Origin: JBBQTQ01 sp038213135
GTDB lineage: Bacteria > Actinomycetota > Thermoleophilia > Gaiellales > Gaiellaceae
Assembly (NCBI GenBank): GCA_038213135.1
Contig: JBBQTQ010000091.1
Coordinates: forward strand, 1 to 9,409
DNA: 9,409 bases
Reading direction: 5' to 3'
Shown here: in pieces, positions 1 to 5,395 of the stretch
Position numbering within the stretch: position 1 is the first letter of the stretch
Layout of the letters: each line of letters begins with the position of its first letter
The notes under the pieces: generated by a model
What the model was told of the DNA's origin: nothing
Database searches by the model: none
Seen by the model: only the letters and a program-made list of their open reading frames with translations
Translations under genes and position numbers: made by a program

Positions 1-2
1 GC

Positions 3-206
3 CGCCGGCCGCTGCAGGCGGTGCTTTCCGGGAAGCGGCAGGAGCTGACGAACGCAAGCCTCGGCCGTGCGCTGCTGCGCTACCCGCTGATGCCGGTGCA
101 GGTGACCGCGCTGATCCACTGGCAGGCGCTGCGCCTCTGGCTGAAGGGCGTGCCGTTCCACCACAAGCCCCCGTTCGAGCCCGGCGTCGGATCAGTGAAG
201 CCGTGA
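3..206 (+). CDS. DUF1365 domain-containing protein, C-terminal fragment
   Basis: Only the last 67 codons are present; the gene begins left of the window. The visible tail contains RYPLMPVQVTALIHWQALRL followed by WLKGVPFHHKPPF, the recognisable C-terminal signature of the DUF1365 (COG3496) family, whose biochemical role is not established. In many bacteria DUF1365 genes lie between a COG2907 flavin amine-oxidase-like gene and a cyclopropane-fatty-acid-synthase gene. Here the same order is seen on the downstream side, because the stop codon overlaps the GTG start of the CFA-family gene by four bases (GTGA). A COG2907 gene would be expected just upstream of the window. The GTG at 21 is an internal codon, not the true start: the open frame and family similarity continue to the window edge. 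Confidence 0.85.
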   Translation, partial: RRPLQAVLSGKRQELTNASLGRALLRYPLMPVQVTALIHWQALRLWLKGVPFHHKPPFEPGVGSVKP

Positions 207-1408
207 GTTCAGTCGAGCTTCGCCGGGAACCGCCCGCGGCCGCGCCGCTCGGTGGCATCGCCGCGCGCGTGCTCGACAGAGTCCTGCCGGGGATCGAGGG
301 CGGGACGCTCGAGGTCCGGCTGCCGGACGGCTCCGAGCGCCGCTACGGCGAGGGCCCGCCGGTGCGGATCGAGATCGACAGCGCCAAATTCTTCCGCCGG
401 CTGGCGACGCGCGGCAAGCTCGGTCTCGGCGAGTCGTACACCGCGGGCGAGTGGCGGGCCGACGACCTCGTGGCGTTCTTCGAGCTGCTGCTCCGCAACG
501 GCGAGGCTGCCGCGGTGCGCCATCCGCGCCTGAGCGCGCTCATGCAGGCTCGCCCGCGCCTGAACCGGCGCAACGGGTTCGCGCGCTCGCGGCGGAACAT
601 CCACTACCACTACGACCTGGGGAACGAGCTCTTCCGACTCTTCCTCGACGAGACGATGACCTACTCGTGCGCGATCTTCGAGCGCAACGACGAGCCGCTC
701 GAGGACGCTCAGCGCCGGAAGCTGCGCCGCGTCTGCGACAAGCTCGCCCTCGGCCCGGACGACCACGTGCTCGAAATCGGCTGCGGCTGGGGCTCCTTCG
801 CGCTGACCGCGGCCGCCGAGTACGGCGCACGCGTCACGGGAGTCACGATCTCGCCGTCGCAGGCGGCGCTCGCGCGAGCGCGCGCGGCGGCCGCGGGCCT
901 CGGCAACCGGATCGAGATCGTCGAGCGCGACTACCGCGAGCTGCAGGGGCGCTTCACGAAGATCGCGTCGATCGAAATGCTGGAGGCGATCGGCGAGTCG
1001 CAGTTCGAGACGTTCTTCGCCACCTGCGACCGGCTGCTCGAGCCGGGCGGAACGGCCTGCATCCAGACGATCCTCGTCCCCGACAAGCGCTGGCGCCGCT
1101 ATCGCTCGACTCCGGACTGGATCGAGCGCTACGTCTTCCCCGGCTGCCTGATCCCGTCGGTCTCCGCGCTGACCGAGGCGATGTCGCGCTCGTCACAGCT
1201 GGTCGTGAGCGGGTTGGAAGCGATCGGCGAGCACTACGCGGAGACGCTGCGCCGCTGGCGCGCACGCTTCCTCGGCCAGCTCGACGAGGTTCGCGACCTC
1301 GGCTACGACACCCGTTTCGAGCGGACCTGGGACTTCTACCTCGCCTTCTGCGAGGCGGCCTTCCGAACACGCTCCCTCCGGGACGCACAGCTCGTCCTGA
1401 CTCGATGA
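203..1408 (+). CDS. Cyclopropane-fatty-acid-phospholipid synthase family SAM methyltransferase
   Basis: A 401-residue enzyme of the CFA/mycolic-acid-synthase family. Members transfer a methylene or methyl group from S-adenosylmethionine to unsaturated acyl chains of membrane phospholipids. The substrate-side motif YHYDLGNELFRLFLDETMTY is at about 135-154 and is followed by Cys156 (YSCA), matching the bicarbonate-site Cys of E. coli Cfa. The SAM-binding loop LEIGCGWGSF is at 190-199. Glu261 (MLEAIGE) and the His344-Tyr345 pair match other active-site positions. The E. coli active-site His is replaced by Gln288 in IQTIL, a change I recall as common in this DUF1365-linked subgroup. The N-terminal 120 residues form the usual CFA lead-in domain. 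The GTG start is supported by its four-base overlap with the preceding stop; no good Shine-Dalgarno is visible, so coupling is likely. The product could be a cyclopropane, methyl-branched or furan-precursor acyl chain; sequence alone does not decide. Confidence 0.93.
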   Translation: MSSVELRREPPAAAPLGGIAARVLDRVLPGIEGGTLEVRLPDGSERRYGEGPPVRIEIDSAKFFRRLATRGKLGLGESYTAGEWRADDLVAFFELLLRNGEAAAVRHPRLSALMQARPRLNRRNGFARSRRNIHYHYDLGNELFRLFLDETMTYSCAIFERNDEPLEDAQRRKLRRVCDKLALGPDDHVLEIGCGWGSFALTAAAEYGARVTGVTISPSQAALARARAAAAGLGNRIEIVERDYRELQGRFTKIASIEMLEAIGESQFETFFATCDRLLEPGGTACIQTILVPDKRWRRYRSTPDWIERYVFPGCLIPSVSALTEAMSRSSQLVVSGLEAIGEHYAETLRRWRARFLGQLDEVRDLGYDTRFERTWDFYLAFCEAAFRTRSLRDAQLVLTR

Positions 1409-2037
1409 TCCTCTACAAGGCGCTGCATGCGATCGGTTTCCGAGAGCTCCTGCGCGTCGTCTACCGGGTCGAGGTCAGAGGCGGCGAGCGGATCCCGGAG
1501 CGCGGCCCGGTGATCCTCGTCTCGAACCACGAGTCGATCGTCGATCCGTTCATCCTCGGCGTCGCAACCCCTCGGCCGATCCACTACATGGCCAAGGCCG
1601 AGCTCTTCCGGAACCGGATCTCGCGGACGCTGATGAACGCGCTCGGCGCGTTCCCGATCGAGCGCGGCGGCGGCGACTCGGGAGCGATGGCGGAGGCGCG
1701 CGCGCTGCTCGACCAGGGTGAGGTGCTCGGGATGTTCCCGCAGGGCACGTCCAGGCCCTGGCGGCGCCGTCCCTGGCACCGCGGCGCCGCACGGCTCGCA
1801 CTCGACACGGGCGCGCCGGTGCTGCCGGTCTGCATGGTCGACACGGAGAAGATTCTCCGGCCCGGTAAGCCGAAGATCGGCCTCCCGCGGGTGAAGATCC
1901 TCGTCGCCGAGCCGATCCGCGTCGATCCGGCCCGCGCGACGATCAAGGCCGCGAAGGCGCTGACGGAGCGAATCGAGGCGACGATCGCCGAGCTGCGTGC
2001 GCCTTATGGACCTCCGGCCCACGTCTGGCTCGACTGA
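1405..2037 (+). CDS. 1-acyl-sn-glycerol-3-phosphate acyltransferase-like protein (PlsC family)
   Basis: A 210-residue LPLAT/PlsC-type acyltransferase, expected to transfer an acyl group onto a lysophospholipid or similar acceptor at the inner membrane face. Motif I is NHESIVD at 41-47, with the catalytic His42-X4-Asp47. Motif II is FPIERG at 83-88. Motif III reads FPQGTSRP at 111-118, with Gln113 in place of the usual Glu. Motif IV is around APVLPV at 137-142. Length is normal for a compact PlsC. The open frame extends far upstream, but that part is antisense-like shadow of the CFA gene. The ATG at 1405 is chosen because it overlaps the CFA stop as ATGA and the product then begins as PlsC proteins do. 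In this operon it may recycle or attach the modified acyl chains. The exact acceptor is uncertain, and the Glu-to-Gln change may alter glycerol-phosphate binding. Confidence 0.9.
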   Translation: MILYKALHAIGFRELLRVVYRVEVRGGERIPERGPVILVSNHESIVDPFILGVATPRPIHYMAKAELFRNRISRTLMNALGAFPIERGGGDSGAMAEARALLDQGEVLGMFPQGTSRPWRRRPWHRGAARLALDTGAPVLPVCMVDTEKILRPGKPKIGLPRVKILVAEPIRVDPARATIKAAKALTERIEATIAELRAPYGPPAHVWLD

Positions 2038-2834
2038 TGGTCTCCTCGGCCTGGGTGCTGCTCGGGATCGACGCCGCCTTCGTGTGCGGCGTGATGCTCG
2101 TCGGCTGGATCGTGCAAGTGGCGATCCGGGACGCGACTCACGTGGACGTGCTCTGGGCGTACAACCTCGGCGCTCTGGCGGTGCTGGACCCCGTGCTCGC
2201 GGACGGCTCCGACTGCCATCGGATCCTGATCGGCGTGCTCGTCGGTCTCTGGAGCCTGCGGCTTGGTACCTATCTCGTCGTCAACCGGATCGTCCGTGCG
2301 CACGGCGAAGACCGCCGTTACCAGGAGCTACGGGCCAAGTGGAGCCCGCGGGCGAACCTCCGCTTCTTCGTCTTCTTCCAGGCGCAGGCCGGCTTCGACC
2401 TGATCTTCTCGATCCCGATCTTGGCGGCGGTCTACAACCACCACGGGCCGCTCTCGGCGCTCGAGTGGGCTGGCGCTGCGCTTTGGCTCGTGGCGATCTC
2501 GGGTGAGTCGCTGGCGGATCTGCAACTGGCGCGCTGGAAGGCGAACCCGGAGAACCGCGGGAAGACCTGCCGGGCGGGGCTGTGGCGCTACTCGCGGCAC
2601 CCCAACTACTTCTTCGAGTGGCTCATCTGGTGCGCCTACGCGCTGATCGCGCTGGCGGCGGACTGGGGCTGGGTGGCGCTCTTCGTGCCGGCGTTCCTGC
2701 TCTTCCTGCTCTTCTTCGTGACCGGCATCCCGCCAGCGGAGGAGGCCGCGCTCAAGAGTCGCGGCGACGACTACCGCCGCTACCAGCAGGAGACCTCCGT
2801 CTTCGTCCCGTGGTTCCCCAAGCGTGCCAAGTAA
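2037..2834 (+). CDS. DUF1295 / steroid 5-alpha-reductase-like integral membrane protein
   Basis: A 265-residue multi-pass membrane protein of the DUF1295 family, related to 3-oxo-5-alpha-steroid 4-dehydrogenases and, more distantly, isoprenylcysteine methyltransferases. Hydrophobic segments lie at about 8-30, 40-56, 62-83, 118-135, 143-158, 192-208 and 211-231. Family signatures are DVLW at 37-40, EDRRYQ at 91-96 and LWRYSRHPNYFFEW at 182-195; the last is the likely nicotinamide-cofactor or headgroup binding region. A soluble tail, DDYRRYQQETSVFVPWFP, follows. The ATG overlaps the PlsC stop by one base (TGATG). DUF1295 genes often accompany CFA-family genes and are assumed to reduce or isomerise a double bond in an acyl or isoprenoid lipid, but the substrate is unproven. 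The last lysine codon and the TAA stop lie inside the palindromic element at 2827-2903, so the original C-terminus may have been altered when that element arrived. Confidence 0.9.
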   Translation: MVSSAWVLLGIDAAFVCGVMLVGWIVQVAIRDATHVDVLWAYNLGALAVLDPVLADGSDCHRILIGVLVGLWSLRLGTYLVVNRIVRAHGEDRRYQELRAKWSPRANLRFFVFFQAQAGFDLIFSIPILAAVYNHHGPLSALEWAGAALWLVAISGESLADLQLARWKANPENRGKTCRAGLWRYSRHPNYFFEWLIWCAYALIALAADWGWVALFVPAFLLFLLFFVTGIPPAEEAALKSRGDDYRRYQQETSVFVPWFPKRAK

Positions 2835-3915
2835 CACTGTGTCACTAAGTCGCGGCGGCGCTCGGAGAACGGTCCCAGCACTTAGTAACACTGTGTTACT
2901 TGGATTCGAGCGGGCCGTCGAGCCGCTCCTGGCTCGCGGGGTCATCCCGGACGCGCTGCTCAGACAGGCGATCCGGGCCAATTGCACGATCCGCCTCCGG
3001 CGCGAGGCGCGCGGCGGCGTCGAGGCCCAGCAGGAGCGCCTGCGCAGCTTCGTCGCCGAGCTCGAGCGGGCGCCGATCGCCGAGCAGGTCGACAAGCCGA
3101 ACGAGCAGCACTACGAGCTCCCGGCCGAGTTCTTCCGGCTTGTGCTCGGCCCGCGGCTCAAGTACTCGTCTTGTCTCTGGCCGCTCGGCGTCGAGACGCT
3201 CGCGCAAGCGGAGGAGGCGATGCTCGCGCTCACCTGCGCCCGGGCCCAGGTCGAGAACGGCATGGAGCTGCTCGACCTCGGCTGCGGCTGGGGCTCGCTC
3301 TCCTTCTGGCTCGCCGAGCGCTACCCGAATGCACGGATCCTCGCCGTCTCGAACTCGCGGATCCAGCGCGAGTTCATCGAGAGCCGCGGCGTGCCGAACC
3401 TCGAGGTGGTCACGGCCGACGCGAACCACTTCGACACCGAGCGACGCTTCGACCGGGTGCTCTCCGTCGAGATGCTCGAGCACATGCGCAACTACCGCGC
3501 CCTCCTCGCCGGGGTTGCCAGCTGGCTGAAGCCGGAGGGCAAGCTCTTCGTCCACGTCTTCAGCCACCGCCGCTTCGCCTACCCCTACGACGACTCCTGG
3601 ATGGCACGCAAGTTCTTCACCGCCGGCCTGATGCCCTCGCACGACCTGCTACTCCACTTCCAGCGCGACTTACGGCTCGCCGACCGCTGGGCGATCAGCG
3701 GCAGGCATTACGCGCGGACGAGTGAGGAGTGGCTGCGCAAGCTGGACTCGAGGGCCGATGAGGTGCGAGAGGTGCTCGGGCGCGCCTACGGCCCAGGACA
3801 GGCCGGGCTCTGGCTCGCCAACTGGCGGCTCTTCTTCCTAGCCTGCGCCGAGCTCTGGGGCTACCGCGGCGGCGAGGAGTGGCTCGTCTCGCACTACCTC
3901 TTCGAGCGGGGCTAG
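2824..3915 (+). CDS. CFA / coclaurine N-methyltransferase-like SAM-dependent methyltransferase
   Basis: Up to 363 residues; a class I SAM methyltransferase of the CFA superfamily but clearly different from the first copy. YELPAEFFRLVLG is at 97-109. Cys117 lies in YSSCLW, the SAM loop LDLGCGWGSLSFW at 150-162 and AVSNSRIQREFIE at 174-186. EMLEHMRNY (216-224) carries Glu216, Glu219 and His220; His244 is in FVHVFSH and Tyr296 in HYARTSEEW. The NSR-Q-EFI and EMLEHM-NY signatures resemble plant coclaurine/pavine N-methyltransferases and their bacterial relatives. An N-methyltransferase or lipid C-methyltransferase role is therefore as possible as cyclopropanation. The start is uncertain. GTG 2824 gives an unusual N-terminus wholly encoded by the palindromic element, whereas GTG 2893, in the centre of the second palindrome, gives 340 residues and a family-like beginning (LLGFERAVEPLLARG). 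Neither has a good Shine-Dalgarno. It is the last gene of the operon and converges with the next gene. Confidence 0.88.
   Translation: MPSNTVSLSRGGARRTVPALSNTVLLGFERAVEPLLARGVIPDALLRQAIRANCTIRLRREARGGVEAQQERLRSFVAELERAPIAEQVDKPNEQHYELPAEFFRLVLGPRLKYSSCLWPLGVETLAQAEEAMLALTCARAQVENGMELLDLGCGWGSLSFWLAERYPNARILAVSNSRIQREFIESRGVPNLEVVTADANHFDTERRFDRVLSVEMLEHMRNYRALLAGVASWLKPEGKLFVHVFSHRRFAYPYDDSWMARKFFTAGLMPSHDLLLHFQRDLRLADRWAISGRHYARTSEEWLRKLDSRADEVREVLGRAYGPGQAGLWLANWRLFFLACAELWGYRGGEEWLVSHYLFERG
2827..2903. repeat. Nested palindromic repeat (REP/BIME- or MITE-like) at a gene junction
   Basis: Two 23-base arms (2827-2849 and 2881-2903) are inverted copies matching at 21 of 23 positions, around a 31-base GC-rich spacer. 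Each arm is itself a palindrome. In the right arm AGTAACACTGTGTTACT (2884-2900) is a perfect 8-base-arm palindrome with one central base; the left arm's equivalent (2830-2846) has one mismatch. The arms are about half A/T, unlike the surrounding DNA. The structure can fold as one long hairpin or two small ones. It could be a REP-pair element, a tiny non-autonomous transposon, or an mRNA-processing/attenuation hairpin between the DUF1295 gene and the last methyltransferase. No terminator-like T-run follows it. Confidence 0.85.
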
Positions 3916-3954
3916 CGCTCGCGGCGCTGGTCGCCGTGGCCCCGGAAAGTCTGC

Positions 3955-5313
3955 TCAGTGCTTCTTCGCGGCCAGGTACGTCTTCCCCGGCGTGAGCAGG
4001 ATCTTCTTGTGCTTGACGAAGTCGAGCACCTCGACCTTGCCCTGCTTCACCCGGAAGAACGTGCCGTCGCAGCGGTCCTGCGTCAGCCAGAACGTGCCTC
4101 GCACCGTCGCCGAGCCGTACTTGCCCTTTGTCTTGAAGTGCCCTTTCCCGTGGCCCCACAGTGAGCGCACCGGCTTGTTGTCTGAGACGCCGGCAGGCGA
4201 GCGCGTGCCGCAGGAGCCGAAGTTCCCACCGGCGAGGCGCATCTCGACCACCTGCTGCTTGGCCATGAGGCCCGCGGGCGAACGGGTCGTTTCGAACGTG
4301 CTGTAGACGAAGAACGCGCCTGCGTAGAAGACGTCCGAGCCGCCCGGAGCCGGCAGCCGGACGGTGCCGTGCGTCGCGTCGATCTCCGAGCCGTTCGGCA
4401 CCGGCGCGCCGGGCTTCAGCGGCACGAACGTGTTGGTGCCCGGGAGCTTGATCAGCACCGTGCCGGTGACGGGGCCGGAGACGACCGGGAACGGCTTGTT
4501 CGAGCTGCCGCCGCCGACGCCGCCGCCCGTCGTCGCGCCCTTCTTGCAGACGCCGCTCGCCGTCTTGCCCGCGGCGAGGTTGTCCACGAACACGGCCGAG
4601 TCGAGATCCTGGTCGCCCTGGTCGAAGATCGAGAGGTACAGGACGTGGTGGCCGGGCGTGACCGGGGTGACCGCAGCCAGCAGCGGCGTCGCGCCGTCGT
4701 ACGTCGTGCCCGCGGCGTTCGCAGCGCTGACGCTCGTGCCGCCGGTCGCGTTGACTGTGATCGGGTTGTGCGCGGGGTCGAACGCGAAGTTGTGCGGCGC
4801 GTTGATGTTCGAGTCGGTCGTCTTCCAGTCGGAGGTGTCGAGCTCCGCGATGAACGCGTCGTTGAAAGCCTGTCCGACGTACTCCGGGTACTCCTCGGTC
4901 AGGAAGCGGAAGTCGAACGACAGGCAGTTCGCGCCCTGCGGGACGTTGAGGTTGACCTTCAGGACGGTGACGTCGAAGTCGCTCGAGCCGCGGACGTTGC
5001 CGCCGCCGTCGTTGGCGCTGAAGCTGCCCGAGCTGTTCGCGCTGTCGGCGTGGGTCGCGTCGCCGGTCGTCAGGATCGCGTAGTTCGAGCCGTCAGTCGG
5101 GAAGCCCGCGAGCGAGCTCGTCGAGATCGCGTCCGGGGTCCCCTGCGGCGGCTTCGTCACGAACGCGCCCCCGGTGACGAGCGACGGGTCGGACGCTATC
5201 GCCTGCGCGTAGTCGTTCGCGTTCGCGGACGGCGTGATCGATGCACCCGCCGTGGAGCCTGCAAAAACAGCCACTGCGAGCATCGAGCCGAAAAGCAGGA
5301 GTCGCCGGCGCAC
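3955..5313 (-). CDS. Secreted choice-of-anchor L / FecR-like domain protein
   Basis: A 452-residue exported protein. Residues 1-24 form a signal peptide: RRR, a hydrophobic core LLLFGSMLAVAVFAGS, then AGA before a likely cleavage site. Residues about 28-250 match the choice-of-anchor L domain, including FDFRFLTEEYPEYVGQAFND at 133-152 and a DQDLDSAVFVDN motif at 234-245. A Gly/Ser linker (about 259-272) leads to a FecR-like beta-rich region from about 280: GTVLIKLPGTNTFVPLKPG, then a GTVRLP strand. The C-terminal module SLWGHGKGHFKTKGKYGSATVRGTFW with DRCDGT, ending KKILLTPGKTYLA, resembles a module I recall in many Thermoleophilia exported proteins. Four cysteines (130, 256, 368, 415) could form two disulphides. 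No sortase motif or C-terminal membrane anchor is seen. The GTG start has a weak AGG upstream. It is transcribed divergently from the CHASE2 cyclase, suggesting a shared role in envelope sensing. Ligand unknown. Confidence 0.85.
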   Translation of the reverse strand: MRRRLLLFGSMLAVAVFAGSTAGASITPSANANDYAQAIASDPSLVTGGAFVTKPPQGTPDAISTSSLAGFPTDGSNYAILTTGDATHADSANSSGSFSANDGGGNVRGSSDFDVTVLKVNLNVPQGANCLSFDFRFLTEEYPEYVGQAFNDAFIAELDTSDWKTTDSNINAPHNFAFDPAHNPITVNATGGTSVSAANAAGTTYDGATPLLAAVTPVTPGHHVLYLSIFDQGDQDLDSAVFVDNLAAGKTASGVCKKGATTGGGVGGGSSNKPFPVVSGPVTGTVLIKLPGTNTFVPLKPGAPVPNGSEIDATHGTVRLPAPGGSDVFYAGAFFVYSTFETTRSPAGLMAKQQVVEMRLAGGNFGSCGTRSPAGVSDNKPVRSLWGHGKGHFKTKGKYGSATVRGTFWLTQDRCDGTFFRVKQGKVEVLDFVKHKKILLTPGKTYLAAKKH

Positions 5314-5395
5314 CGGCTGGAACCTACGTCAAGCGCCCGGCGTCCGCAAGCCCGGATGGTTGCGCGAAGCTCCGGAAAGGGCAATCCTCTAGTCC
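5314..5395. promoter_or_regulatory. Divergent intergenic region between the secreted FecR-like protein and the CHASE2 cyclase
   Basis: These 82 bases separate two divergent start codons, so at least one promoter for each gene must lie here or reach into the flanking genes. A purine-rich GGAAAGGG (5374-5381) is the best Shine-Dalgarno candidate for the cyclase, though 14 bases from its ATG is rather far. On the minus strand an AGG lies about nine bases before the GTG of the secreted-protein gene. I see no convincing -35/-10 pair and no palindromic operator. Confidence 0.45.

Noticed and set aside
451..1404. Possible long N-terminal extension of the PlsC-like protein
   Set aside because: This part is an out-of-frame reading of the CFA gene; the ATG at 1405 overlaps the CFA stop and gives a normal PlsC N-terminus.
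3914..3928. AGCGC-TCGCG-GCGCT hairpin after the last operon gene as a terminator
   Set aside because: The stem is only five base pairs with no T-run, expected by chance in such GC-rich DNA. A terminator between these convergent genes is likely but not identifiable.
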